Assembly (NCBI GenBank): GCA_900752545.1 | Contig: CAADVS010000082.1 | Span: 1-47,786, forward strand | Origin: an uncultured Collinsella sp. | GTDB lineage: Bacteria > Actinomycetota > Coriobacteriia > Coriobacteriales > Coriobacteriaceae | Reading direction: 5' to 3' | Length of the DNA stretch: 47,786 nt | Shown here: one piece after another, positions 8,421 through 16,422 of the stretch | Layout of the letters: each line of letters starts with the position of its first letter | Position numbering within the stretch: position 1 is the stretch's first letter | Notes under the pieces: generated by a model | The model's input: only the letters and a program-made list of their open reading frames with translations | Databases searched by the model: none | What the model was told of the DNA's origin: nothing | Program-made: the position numbers and the translations under genes

Positions 8421-9059
8421 GTGGCTAACGAGAGCAATAAGGAACTGACGAGTGTCTGGACGCCCGCCAACATCGTGACGTGCGTTCGCATCGTCTTTAT
8501 CCCGGTGTTCATGATCGTGTCGGCGCTTTCTCACACGAGTGTTGCCGGTACGGATTGGAGCACCTTCGACGGCCCGCTCGCCGCCGCTGCCTTCATTCTG
8601 TATGTGATCCTGTCGTGCACCGATAAGGTCGACGGTTATCTGGCGCGTTCGCGCAACGAGATCACCGACTTCGGTAAATTCTTGGACCCCATCGCCGATA
8701 AGCTGCTCGTGTTCTCGGCCCTGCTGCTGTTCTTGGATTTTGGCGCGGTGACCGTGTGGTCCGTGTTCATTATCCTGTTCCGTGAGCTTCTGGTGAGCGC
8801 CCTTCGCATGGTCGCGAGTGCGGCCGGTGTGGTCGTTGCGGCCGATAAGCTCGGCAAGTACAAGACGGCAACCACGATGGTCTCCATTTGCGGTTACCTG
8901 TGCGTTTTTGCTATGGCCGGCTTGCACCTTGGCCCGGTGGCGCTGACGCTCGGCATCTACTCGGTGTCGCGCTTCCTGTACGCCGTTGCCGTTGTCCTGA
9001 CCGTTATCTCGGGCGCCCAGTACTTCTGGAACTGCCGCAAGATCGTCTTTTCGGTCTAG
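8421..9059 (+). CDS. pgsA: Phosphatidylglycerophosphate synthase
   Basis: A 212-residue integral membrane enzyme that joins CDP-diacylglycerol and glycerol 3-phosphate, the first committed step to phosphatidylglycerol. The CDP-alcohol phosphotransferase signature is intact at about residues 66-94 (DKVDGYLAR ... GKFLDPIADK), with several hydrophobic helices around it. The start is GTG at 8421 with AGGAGAG (8409-8415) in place. Its position between rimO and pncC/recA matches the Bacillus pgsA-cinA-recA order, which makes it the better candidate for the true PgsA of the two paralogues here (the other is at 29272). Confidence 0.9.
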   Translation: MANESNKELTSVWTPANIVTCVRIVFIPVFMIVSALSHTSVAGTDWSTFDGPLAAAAFILYVILSCTDKVDGYLARSRNEITDFGKFLDPIADKLLVFSALLLFLDFGAVTVWSVFIILFRELLVSALRMVASAAGVVVAADKLGKYKTATTMVSICGYLCVFAMAGLHLGPVALTLGIYSVSRFLYAVAVVLTVISGAQYFWNCRKIVFSV

Positions 9060-9065
9060 GTCCTG

Positions 9066-9602
9066 GTGGGTATGACGGACTCTTTTGAGCAGATTTCCGC
9101 ACATAACGAGGAGCTGACGCGTGATATTGTCGAGCGCGCGAGCGCTCGGGGCGTGACGGTTTCGACGGCTGAGTCGCTGACGGCGGGTATGATCGCCTCG
9201 ACGATTGCCGATATCCCGGGCGCCTCGGCGGTGCTGCGTGGCGGTGCGGTGACCTATTGCGATGAGATTAAGCATCGTGTTCTTGGTGTTGAGCAGGAGA
9301 CGCTCGACCGCTATACCGCGGTGTCGCATCAGACCGCGCGCGAGATGGCGGTGGGTTCGCTGGAGCTGTACCAGAGCGATATTGCAGTGAGCGCAACGGG
9401 TTATGCCGGCCCCGGCGGTGGCACTGAGGACGATCCGGCGGGCACTTTCTATATTGGCTGGGCGCATCGTTCCGCCGATGGGGGCGTGCCGGTCGTGGAC
9501 TCTGTGCGCTGCCACTATGAGGGTGACCGTTCGTTTGTTCGTGCCCATGCGGTCACGGAGGCATTGGGTCGCATTGCCCTTGTGCTCAACTCTATGGAAT
9601 AG
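9066..9602 (+). CDS. pncC: Nicotinamide-nucleotide amidase (CinA C-terminal domain)
   Basis: A stand-alone CinA C-terminal domain of about 178 residues, the family that deamidates nicotinamide mononucleotide for NAD recycling. ESLTAGMIASTIADIPGAS, GGAVTYCDEIKHRVLGV and ATGYAGPGGG are family signatures. The N-terminal molybdopterin-like domain of full CinA is absent. Start is uncertain between GTG 9066 and ATG 9072, as the nearby purine run suits either. It precedes recA, as cinA does in many bacteria, but a terminator-like hairpin and a separate SOS promoter divide it from recA. Confidence 0.88.
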   Translation: MGMTDSFEQISAHNEELTRDIVERASARGVTVSTAESLTAGMIASTIADIPGASAVLRGGAVTYCDEIKHRVLGVEQETLDRYTAVSHQTAREMAVGSLELYQSDIAVSATGYAGPGGGTEDDPAGTFYIGWAHRSADGGVPVVDSVRCHYEGDRSFVRAHAVTEALGRIALVLNSME

Positions 9603-9609
9603 ACGTGTT

Positions 9610-9633
9610 TTAAGGGGCCTCCGAGCCCCTTAA
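9610..9633 (+). terminator. Hairpin after pncC
   Basis: Arms TTAAGGGGC (9610-9618) and GCCCCTTAA (9625-9633) pair perfectly over nine bases with a six-base loop, just after the pncC stop. The following T run is poor (TTGTGG), so it may be a weak or factor-assisted terminator of the RNase J-to-pncC transcript. Confidence 0.6.
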
Positions 9634-9708
9634 TTGTGGAGATAGGGACCTTAGGCTCATTTGGCGTTTGTGCTGGTTGTAGATGTATTTTTGCCTGCCT
9701 TGTTCATA

Positions 9709-9768
9709 TTTGGTCCTTTGTGGTCAAGCATTTGGTCAGTGTTTGGTCGGCGTTTGGTTGGGTTTTGG
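9709..9768 (+). repeat. Helically phased TTTGGTC repeats upstream of recA
   Basis: The core TGGTC or TGGTT recurs at 9711, 9721, 9733, 9744 and 9755, with TTTTGG at 9763-9768. Most copies read TTTGGTC. Spacings of 10, 12, 11 and 11 bases keep them on about the same face of the helix. The array ends some 30 bases before the recA -35. It may bind a protein cooperatively or bend DNA; this is inference from spacing. Confidence 0.5.
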
Positions 9769-9800
9769 AAAGACCGCCTGCATATGATTGGCCTGAACGG

Positions 9801-9829
9801 TTGACCACGAACAGCCGTTCGTTTATTAT
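9801..9829 (+). promoter_or_regulatory. recA promoter with SOS box
   Basis: The -35 TTGACC (9801-9806) and -10 TATTAT (9824-9829) are 17 bases apart. Between them is a perfect Gram-positive-type SOS box, CGAACAGCCGTTCG (9808-9821). LexA bound here would block RNA polymerase directly. Expected transcription start is near 9836, leaving a leader of about 25 bases. Confidence 0.88.
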
Positions 9830-9859
9830 CGATGCAGGTTGTTAAGAGGAGGGCTATTC

Positions 9860-11008
9860 ATGGCCAAGAATTCAGGTCCCGTACGTACCGTTCATGCTCG
9901 CACGACGGGTAAAGAGCGCGATGAGATGATCGCCACCACCAAGGCCGAGATCGAGAAGAAATTCGGCCAGGGTTCCATCATGAGGTACGGCGACGGTGGT
10001 CCCGAGCTCGAGGTCGAGGCCATTCCCACGGGCGCCCTGGCACTCGATGCCGCGCTGGGTATCGGCGGCGTGCCGCGCGGCCGTATCGTCGAGATTTACG
10101 GTCCTGAGTCCTCCGGTAAGACGACGCTTTCGCTCGAGATCCTGGCCGAGGCCCAGGCAATGGGTGGCGTTGTGGCATTTATCGATGCCGAGCACGCGCT
10201 CGATCCCACGTATGCCGCGCGCATCGGCGTGGATATCGACGAGGTACTGATTTCCCAGCCCGATACGGGTGAGCAGGCGCTCGAGATCGTTGACATGCTC
10301 GTGCGTTCCGGCGCGATCGATGCCATCGTCGTTGACTCCGTCGCCGCGCTGACCCCGCGTGCCGAGATCGAGGGAGAAATCGGCGATACTACGGTCGGTC
10401 TTCAGGCTCGCCTGATGAGCCAGGCGCTCCGCAAGCTCGCCGGCTCGCTGTCCAAGTCCAACACGACGTGCATCTTCATTAACCAGCTGCGTGAGAAGAT
10501 CGGTGTCATGTTCGGCAACCCCGAGACCACGACGGGCGGCCGCGCCCTTAAGTTCTTCTCTTCGGTGCGTATCGACATTCGCCGCATCGACAGCATTAAG
10601 CTAAAGGACGAGGTTATCGGTAACCGCGTGCGCGCCAAGGTCGTTAAGAACAAGGTGGCAGCTCCGTTCCGTTCTGCTGAGTTCGACATCATGTACGGTA
10701 CGGGCATCTCTAAGGAGGGCTCGATTCTGGACATGGCTGTTGAGTGCGGCATCTGCAAGAAGATGGGCTCCTGGTTTGCCTATGGCGAGGACAAGCTCGG
10801 CAACGGTCGAGAGGCCGCCAAGGCTTTCCTGCGCGAACACCCCGATTGCGCCGACGAGATTGAGCATAAGGTCCGCCTTGCCTGCGGACTTGAGTTTGAT
10901 GACGATGCTCCGTCTGAGGTCGAGCTGACCGATCAGCCTGCGCCTGAGGAGTTTGACGAGCTTTACGCCATCGATGGTTCCGCCATGCTCGATGATGACG
11001 ACGAGTAG
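9860..11008 (+). CDS. recA: Recombinase RecA
   Basis: A 382-residue ATP-dependent strand-exchange protein and co-protease for LexA. Walker A GPESSGKT begins at residue 81; IDAEHALDP, the L1/L2 loop regions and FINQLREKIGVMFGNPETTTGG are intact. Compared with E. coli RecA there is an N-terminal extension of about 15 residues (before KEIEKKFGQGSIMR-like text) and the usual acidic tail, ending in DDDDE. The ATG at 9860 is preferred to an upstream in-frame codon because AAGAGGAGGG (9844-9853) is correctly placed. recX follows after 11 bases. Confidence 0.98.
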   Translation: MAKNSGPVRTVHARTTGKERDEMIATTKAEIEKKFGQGSIMRYGDGGPELEVEAIPTGALALDAALGIGGVPRGRIVEIYGPESSGKTTLSLEILAEAQAMGGVVAFIDAEHALDPTYAARIGVDIDEVLISQPDTGEQALEIVDMLVRSGAIDAIVVDSVAALTPRAEIEGEIGDTTVGLQARLMSQALRKLAGSLSKSNTTCIFINQLREKIGVMFGNPETTTGGRALKFFSSVRIDIRRIDSIKLKDEVIGNRVRAKVVKNKVAAPFRSAEFDIMYGTGISKEGSILDMAVECGICKKMGSWFAYGEDKLGNGREAAKAFLREHPDCADEIEHKVRLACGLEFDDDAPSEVELTDQPAPEEFDELYAIDGSAMLDDDDE

Positions 11009-11019
11009 CGGTTACGCTC

Positions 11020-11712
11020 ATGTCGTATACGGTGACCGAGGCCACGGTCGTCTTTCCCGATAAGAAGGCGGCTTCCTCGTTCTCGAGCGGGTATGCGTCC
11101 AAAAAGCCTTGCGCACATATCGATTGTGAGCTTGAGGGCGGTTTTGAGCGGTCCATTTGGATTCCCGTGCGGGTCGCGCGCCTGTATGTCAAAAACCGCC
11201 CCGATCTTCCCTGTGATTGGGATAACTTTCGTGAGGCGGTGCAGCTCATCGAGGGTAAATGTGCACTTACCATGGTGACCGAGATGCTATCGCGCCGCGA
11301 CCATGCGACGGGTGAGGTCTGTGACAAGCTGGCTCGCTACGGCTTTCACCAGCCCGCGATCGATTTCGCCGTCGAGCGCGCCACTGAGTATCACTTTTTA
11401 GACGAGAACCGCTTTTGCTCGTACTTTATCGAGGAGCGCAAGCGGCGCGGTTGGGGACAGCGCAAAATCGAGACCGAGCTCAAGCGCCGTCATGTCGTGC
11501 TCGATGACATTCCCGGTTATCCCGAGGATTATTTTGCCGTCGAAGACGATTTGGCGCGTGCGTCAGCCCTGCTCGCCAAGCGACGTCTTCCAGAGACGCG
11601 CGGATTCGAAAAACTGGTTCGGTTTTTGATGGGCAAGGGCTTCTCGTATCACATCGCCGCCGATGCCGTTAAGGCATGTCTCGATGCCGAACGCGAGGAA
11701 TGTGCGGTTTAG
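11020..11712 (+). CDS. recX: Regulatory protein RecX
   Basis: A 230-residue RecX-family modulator that caps or inhibits RecA filaments. The repeated three-helix RecX modules are visible in LSRRDHATGEVCDKLARYGF, then ENRFCSYFIEERKRRGWGQRKIETELKRR and GYPEDYFAVEDDLARA. The N-terminal 60 residues are less conserved. It lies 11 bases after recA and must share its SOS promoter; the recA-recX pair is common. No independent promoter is visible. Confidence 0.9.
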   Translation: MSYTVTEATVVFPDKKAASSFSSGYASKKPCAHIDCELEGGFERSIWIPVRVARLYVKNRPDLPCDWDNFREAVQLIEGKCALTMVTEMLSRRDHATGEVCDKLARYGFHQPAIDFAVERATEYHFLDENRFCSYFIEERKRRGWGQRKIETELKRRHVVLDDIPGYPEDYFAVEDDLARASALLAKRRLPETRGFEKLVRFLMGKGFSYHIAADAVKACLDAEREECAV

Positions 11713-11774
11713 GCGTATGCGTTTTGTGGCCCTGTCGTTCACCGTGTTTTAGCCGCCGTGCCGGGGCCATTTAT
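11713..11774. other. recX-rny spacer with weak terminator-like arms
   Basis: TGGCCC (11727-11732) and GGGCCA (11764-11769) could pair across a 31-base GC-rich loop and are followed by TTTATTT. It is a weak candidate terminator for recA-recX. Nothing else is seen here. Confidence 0.3.
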
Positions 11775-11803
11775 TTGACAGTTGTTGTGGTTCAACGTAC
11801 GAT
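11775..11803 (+). promoter_or_regulatory. rny promoter
   Basis: TTGACA (11775-11780) and TACGAT (11798-11803) are separated by 17 bases, the best consensus promoter in the window. TGACAGT (11776-11782) and ACTGTCA (11808-11814) form an inverted repeat whose centres are 32 bases (three helical turns) apart, straddling the promoter. Transcription would begin near 11810 and leave a leader of about 160 bases before rny. Confidence 0.7.
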
Positions 11804-11908
11804 AAACACTGTCATTTGCTTTGTGATATGTGCTCATCTGTGATGAGTTTGTTTATATGTTTATCTGTATCCGACCCGCATAAGCTGCGCCCATATTACT
11901 CAAATGTC

Positions 11909-11940
11909 GCGAGCCGTTCGTAAGGACGGTTCGCTTTGTT
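11909..11940 (+). promoter_or_regulatory. Leader hairpin before rny
   Basis: Arms GCGAGCCGT (11909-11917) and ACGGTTCGC (11926-11934) pair over nine bases with one G-U pair, followed by TTTGTT. It lies in the long leader about 30 bases before the rny start. It could be an attenuator or an mRNA processing and stability element. RNase Y and RNase E genes are often autoregulated through their leaders, but no such evidence is available here. Confidence 0.45.
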
Positions 11941-11969
11941 GTGTAACGAATCCATAAAAAGGAGTGAGC

Positions 11970-13520
11970 ATGCCTATCATCGCAGCGCTCGTTGGCATCG
12001 TTTTGGGTGCCATCGCCGCCATTGCCTACATGCGCACCGCCAAGCAGGGTAGTCTTCACGAGGCCGACGAAAAGATCCAGTCGGCACACGCACAGGCTGA
12101 GTCCCTGATCGGTGATGCTAAGCGTCAGGCCGAGACCCTCAAAAAAGAGGCTCTGCTCGAGGCTAAAGAGGAGATCATCAAGAACAAGCAGGCCGCCGAG
12201 GCCGAGGACAAGCAGCGTAAGAGCGAGATTCGTACGCTCGAGAACCGTGTGATGCAGCGCGAGGAGTCCCTTGATCGCCGAAACGACGCTCTCGACAAGC
12301 GTGAGCACCAGCTGTCCAGCCAGGCCGGTCAGGTCGAGAAGCGCTCCCGCGAGCTTGAGGAGCTCTGCGCCAAGCAGACCTCCGAGCTCGAGCGTATCGC
12401 CGACCTGACCCGTGAGGACGCCCACAAGGAGCTCCTCGATAAGGTTCGCGGCGAGGTCACCCACGAGGCTGCCACGATCATTCGCGAGTCCGAGCAGCAG
12501 GTTCGCGCCGAGTGCCACAAGACCGCCCAGGAGATTCTGTCCCTGGCGATTCAGCGCTGCGCTGCCGACCACACAGCCGAGGTCACCGTAACCTCCGTGC
12601 ACATTCCCTCTGATGACCTCAAGGGCCGTATCATCGGTCGCGAGGGTCGCAACATCCGGACCTTCGAGCAGGTTTCCGGCGTCAACCTCGTGATCGACGA
12701 CACGCCTGAGACCGTCGTTCTTTCGAGCTTCGACCCGGTCCGTCGTGAGACCGCCCGTGTTGCCCTCGAGAACCTCATCGCCGACGGCCGCATTCACCCC
12801 GCCCGCATTGAGGAGATGTATTACAAGGCTGCCGACCTGGTTCAGCAGCGCGTGCGCGAGGCTGGCGAGCAGGCTGCCTTTGATACCGGTATCCACGACC
12901 TGCACCCCGAGATCGTCAAGACCCTTGGTGCCCTGCGCTACCGTACCTCGTTTGGTCAGAATGTGCTTCAGCACTCCCTCGAGGTCTCTGATCTGTGCGG
13001 CGTGATGGCTTCCGAGCTTGGCCTGGACGTTGTGACCGCTAAGCGCGCCGGCCTGCTGCACGACCTGGGCAAGGCAATCGACCACGACGTCGAGGGCCCG
13101 CATGCCGTCATCGGCGCCGAGCTTGCCCGCCGTTATGGCGAGAAGCCCGTTATCGTTCACGCTATCGAGGCTCACCATGCCGATGTCGACCCTAACACGG
13201 TGCTCGATGTCCTGGTACAGGCCGCCGATGCCGTCTCCGCCTCTCGCCCCGGTGCCCGTCGCGAGTCTGCCGAGAACTACATCAAGCGTCTTGAGAAGCT
13301 CGAGGAGATTGCCAACTCCCATGAAGGCGTCGAGCGTACCTATGCCATGCAGGCTGGTCGCGAGGTCCACGTCATGGTTCAGCCGGACAAGATCTCCGAT
13401 GCCCAGTCCACGGTCCTGGCTCACGATATCGCCCATCAGATCGAGGAAGAGATGGAGTATCCCGGTCAGGTGCGCGTCGTCGTGATTCGCGAGAGCCGCG
13501 CTGTCGATATCGCTAAATAA
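11970..13520 (+). CDS. rny: Ribonuclease Y
   Basis: A 516-residue membrane-anchored endoribonuclease that starts decay of many mRNAs. Order of parts: one N-terminal membrane helix (IIAALVGIVLGAIAAIAYM), a long charged coiled coil (about 20-190), a KH RNA-binding domain (IIGREGRNIRTFEQVSGVNL), and an HD domain with its catalytic HD in LLHDLGKAID. The length is usual. ATG 11970 is chosen over GTG 11964 because AAGGAG is properly spaced only from the ATG. The stop is one base before the next ATG at 13522. Confidence 0.96.
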   Translation: MPIIAALVGIVLGAIAAIAYMRTAKQGSLHEADEKIQSAHAQAESLIGDAKRQAETLKKEALLEAKEEIIKNKQAAEAEDKQRKSEIRTLENRVMQREESLDRRNDALDKREHQLSSQAGQVEKRSRELEELCAKQTSELERIADLTREDAHKELLDKVRGEVTHEAATIIRESEQQVRAECHKTAQEILSLAIQRCAADHTAEVTVTSVHIPSDDLKGRIIGREGRNIRTFEQVSGVNLVIDDTPETVVLSSFDPVRRETARVALENLIADGRIHPARIEEMYYKAADLVQQRVREAGEQAAFDTGIHDLHPEIVKTLGALRYRTSFGQNVLQHSLEVSDLCGVMASELGLDVVTAKRAGLLHDLGKAIDHDVEGPHAVIGAELARRYGEKPVIVHAIEAHHADVDPNTVLDVLVQAADAVSASRPGARRESAENYIKRLEKLEEIANSHEGVERTYAMQAGREVHVMVQPDKISDAQSTVLAHDIAHQIEEEMEYPGQVRVVVIRESRAVDIAK

Positions 13521-13521
13521 C

Positions 13522-14607
13522 ATGAGCGACGCGAACGAGCTCATCTCATTTATCGCGTCGATGTCGGGGGAGGGCAACCTTCGCGTCGAGGAGAACCTTG
13601 GCGAGGGGTATGTCCGCCTCCGCGTTTCGGAGGCCGAGCGGCGCCAGGCAAAACACGACATTCAGCATGTCGAGGATATCGTCATCGAAATGCTCCGTAA
13701 TGCTCGCGATGCCGGCGCCGACAAGGTCTATCTCGCCACGACCAAGGAAGATGGCGTCCGCACGCTTGTCTTTCTGGATAACGGTTCGGGCGTTCCGCAG
13801 GATATGCAAGAGCGAATCTTCGATGCCCGCGTTACCTCCAAGCTCGAGAGCATGAAGATGGACCGTTGGGGCGTTCACGGTCGTGGCATGGCATTGTTTT
13901 CGATCAAGCAGAACACCGATGAGGCCCGTGTGGTCACGTCTGGTGTCGACCTTGGCTCGGCCTTTAAGGTGAGCGTTGCGGCCGACCGCCTCAGTGAGCG
14001 TGCCGATCAGTCCAGCTGGCCCCAGGCCGTCAAGGATGAGGACGGACGTTATGTCTGTGCTCGCGGCCCGCATAATATTATTCGCGCTGCTTGTGAGTTT
14101 GCGCTCGAGGAGTTGCGTGGTTGCGATGTCTATCTTGGTTCTCCGTCTGAGATTGCCGCGACCCTTTATGCCCAGGCGTCAAGTAGGCTCGATACGTCGC
14201 GTCTCCTGTTCATTGATGACGAGAGTGAGCTTCCGGTTGTCGATCGTTTAGGCCTTGCCTCTGATGCCGAGGACTTTATCCGTATCTGCTCGGGTTTGGG
14301 TCTTGAGATGTCCGAGCGCACGGCACATCGCATTTTGGCAGGGCAGATTAAGCCCGTTCGCGGTGTGACCGAGCGTCTGCTGCGCGAGCGTGATTCTTCC
14401 TCGCATGCGCCGGCTCCTGTCGATCTCGCGAAGGATCGTCGCGGGCTACGTATTGCCAAGGATGACATGGCACAGTTTTCGCGTGCTGTGGAGCGTGACT
14501 TTAATGACCTTGCCGCCCGGTACTATCTCAACCTTTGCGGCGACCCAAAGATTCGCGTTTCGCGTGATCGAATCACCGTGGCCTTCGATCTTGCCAAAGA
14601 GGAATAG
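13522..14607 (+). CDS. GHKL-type ATP-binding protein
   Basis: A 361-residue protein with a histidine-kinase-like (GHKL) ATPase fold. The N box is EMLRNARDAGAD (about residues 57-68), the G1 box DNGSGVP (about 86-92) and the G2 region GVHGRGMAL (117-125). No phosphoacceptor histidine domain, membrane helix or MutL- or Hsp90-type remainder is recognised; the C-terminal half (about 230-361) is unassigned, with a helical stretch around RTAHRILAGQIKPVRGVTERLL. It is packed between rny (one-base gap) and spoVS. In Bacillus this slot holds the phosphodiesterase gene ymdB. The biochemical role is unknown. The ATP site is seen; a link to RNA decay or SpoVS is inference from position. Confidence 0.75.
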   Translation: MSDANELISFIASMSGEGNLRVEENLGEGYVRLRVSEAERRQAKHDIQHVEDIVIEMLRNARDAGADKVYLATTKEDGVRTLVFLDNGSGVPQDMQERIFDARVTSKLESMKMDRWGVHGRGMALFSIKQNTDEARVVTSGVDLGSAFKVSVAADRLSERADQSSWPQAVKDEDGRYVCARGPHNIIRAACEFALEELRGCDVYLGSPSEIAATLYAQASSRLDTSRLLFIDDESELPVVDRLGLASDAEDFIRICSGLGLEMSERTAHRILAGQIKPVRGVTERLLRERDSSSHAPAPVDLAKDRRGLRIAKDDMAQFSRAVERDFNDLAARYYLNLCGDPKIRVSRDRITVAFDLAKEE

Positions 14608-14613
14608 TGCCTT

Positions 14614-14635
14614 TACCGAGTCCACTCGGTACGAT
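14614..14635 (+). promoter_or_regulatory. Operator-like palindrome before spoVS
   Basis: TACCGAGT (14614-14621) and ACTCGGTA (14624-14631) form an 8-2-8 palindrome directly after the ATPase stop. It overlaps TACGAT (14630-14635), a -10 candidate with the same hexamer as the rny promoter, although no good -35 is seen. It is either an operator of a spoVS promoter or a short intercistronic hairpin. Confidence 0.4.
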
Positions 14636-14681
14636 ACAGTTATTGCAGTTAAAACGTACTTTTAAACGCAGGAGTTTCTTC

Positions 14682-14999
14682 ATGGATTGCCTGAAGGTAT
14701 CAAGCAAATCATCGCCCGCGTCCGTTGCCGGCGCCATCGCCGGCATGGTCAAGGATGGTGTACCCGTCAACATCCAGTGTGTCGGCGCCGGTGCGGTCAA
14801 CCAGGCCATTAAGGCTGTGGCTATCGCGCGCGGTTTTTTGATTCCAACCGGTTTTGATATTTCCTGCGCGCCCGTGTTCTCCGACATCCTCATTAACGGG
14901 GAGTCGCGCACGGCTATCCGTCTTTCTATCTACGTTCACCAGATCAATCGAGCCGCTATGGATAACGTCGTCATGGATGATGTTAAGCCTGTGGCATAG
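14682..14999 (+). CDS. spoVS: Stage V sporulation protein S (SpoVS)
   Basis: A 105-residue protein of the SpoVS family, small Alba-like nucleic-acid-binding-fold proteins. LKVSSKSSPASVAGAIAGMV, QCVGAGAVNQAIKAVAIARG and the SCAPVFSDI region match the family closely. It is longer than the about 86 residues of Bacillus SpoVS, with an added C-terminal tail (INRAAMDNVVMDDVKPVA). The ATG at 14682 has GCAGGAG at 14668-14674. No other sporulation gene is present and the likely host does not sporulate, so a sporulation role is improbable; SpoVS is also found in other non-spore-formers. Confidence 0.92.
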   Translation: MDCLKVSSKSSPASVAGAIAGMVKDGVPVNIQCVGAGAVNQAIKAVAIARGFLIPTGFDISCAPVFSDILINGESRTAIRLSIYVHQINRAAMDNVVMDDVKPVA

Positions 15000-15051
15000 C
15001 TTCTGCTTGCCTCGATTCGCCCCCCCCTCTCCATCGTTAGGACTTATGCAC

Positions 15052-16422
15052 ATGGACCAGCGTTCCGTACGCGATATTCTTGCCGGTAAAACCTACTTTA
15101 TCCGCACCTTTGGCTGCCAGATGAATCAGCACGACTCTGAGCGCGTGAGCGGTCTGCTCGATTCGTATGGTTGCCTCATGGCGCTCGATCCCGAGCATGC
15201 CGATATTGTTGTCTTCATGACATGCTGCGTGCGCGAGGCCGCCGATACTCGCCTGTACGGTCAGTGCAACTCTTGTAAGAGCCTCCCGCCCTCACCCTCG
15301 GGCAAGCGTGTGGTTGCCGTTGGTGGTTGCATCGCGCAGCGCGATGGCGAGGGGCTGCTCACCAACGTCGATAACGTCAATGTCATCTTTGGTACGCATT
15401 CCATCGCACATGTGGCCGAGCTCATTGCCGAGGCGTTCCTTGATGGCAAGCGTCATATCCGCACCAATGAGCATGAGGATACGGATGCCATGAGCATGCC
15501 GTGGCATCGCGAGACCCAGTATCACGCCTGGGTGCCCATTATGACGGGCTGCAATAATTTCTGTACCTATTGCATCGTGCCGTACGTGCGCGGTCGCGAA
15601 AAGAGCCGCCCCTTCGAGGAAATTGTCGACGAGGTGACCGGTTTGGTGCGCCAGGGCGTGCGCGAGATTACGCTGCTGGGCCAAAACGTTAACTCATATG
15701 GTCGCGATCTGTTTGGCAAGCCGCGTTTTGCCGATCTGCTGCGTGCCGTGGGCGATACGGGTGTGGAGCGCATCTTCTTTACCTCTTCTCATCCTAAGGA
15801 TCTGCTGCCCGAGACCATCGACGCCATGGCCGAGACGCCCGCCGTCATGCCGCAGCTTCACTTGGCCGTTCAGTCGGGCTCCACGCGTATCCTCAAAGAG
15901 ATGAATCGCCGTTATACACGCGAGGACTATCTGGGCCTGGTCGATCGCATTCGCAACCGCATGCCCGATATCGCGCTCTCGACCGATATTATCGTTGGCT
16001 TCCCGGGCGAGACTGAAGAGGACTTTGAGCAGACGCTCTCACTTGCCGAGACGGTCCGCTATGCTCAGGCCTATACCTTCATCTATTCCAAGCGCGCCGG
16101 TACCCCGGCCGCAGAGATTGACGATCCTACGCCGCATGAGGTTATTCTCGAGCGTTTCAACCGCCTGGTTAAGGTTATCGAGACTACGGCACACGAGTAT
16201 AACCAGGGTGAGCTTCATACTGTGGTGCCGGCGCTCATTGAGGGAACGAGTAAAAAGAACGACGCGGTCCTGCTGGGCAAGAGTCCCAAGAATCAGACCG
16301 TGCATGCGCCTATCCCCGAGGGTTACAGCATCGATCAGCTTGTTGGCAAGATCGTTGATGTTGACGTTGACGTTGCCAAGACCTGGTATTTGTCCGGCTC
16401 CGTTGTGGGCGAGCCGCGCTAA
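15052..16422 (+). CDS. miaB: tRNA-2-methylthio-N6-dimethylallyladenosine synthase
   Basis: A 456-residue radical-SAM methylthiotransferase that acts on i6A37 of tRNAs made by MiaA, encoded next. FGCQMNQHDSERV is the MiaB N-terminal signature, the radical-SAM cysteines are CNNFCTYC (C167, C171, C174), and a TRAM domain ends the protein. ATG 15052 is preferred (AGGA at 15039-15042, nine bases away); ATG 15046 is in frame and possible. The stop shares its last base with the miaA start, so MiaB and MiaA, consecutive enzymes of one modification, are translationally linked. Confidence 0.95.
   Translation: MDQRSVRDILAGKTYFIRTFGCQMNQHDSERVSGLLDSYGCLMALDPEHADIVVFMTCCVREAADTRLYGQCNSCKSLPPSPSGKRVVAVGGCIAQRDGEGLLTNVDNVNVIFGTHSIAHVAELIAEAFLDGKRHIRTNEHEDTDAMSMPWHRETQYHAWVPIMTGCNNFCTYCIVPYVRGREKSRPFEEIVDEVTGLVRQGVREITLLGQNVNSYGRDLFGKPRFADLLRAVGDTGVERIFFTSSHPKDLLPETIDAMAETPAVMPQLHLAVQSGSTRILKEMNRRYTREDYLGLVDRIRNRMPDIALSTDIIVGFPGETEEDFEQTLSLAETVRYAQAYTFIYSKRAGTPAAEIDDPTPHEVILERFNRLVKVIETTAHEYNQGELHTVVPALIEGTSKKNDAVLLGKSPKNQTVHAPIPEGYSIDQLVGKIVDVDVDVAKTWYLSGSVVGEPR

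Noticed and set aside
7326..9548. 740-residue open frame on the minus strand
   Set aside because: It is antisense to rimO, pgsA and pncC, all of which have clear family motifs; its translation is low-complexity His/Gly/Asp-rich text typical of high-GC shadows.
9066..9602. Truncated cinA pseudogene
   Set aside because: The C-terminal amidase domain alone is a common complete protein (PncC), with intact motifs and normal length.
9709..9768. Short CRISPR-like repeats before recA
   Set aside because: Units are only about 11 bases with no unique spacers; this is a phased motif array, not CRISPR.
11853..13661. 602-residue minus-strand frame
   Set aside because: It is the complement of rny, with Leu/Gly/Val-rich shadow composition and no recognised motif.
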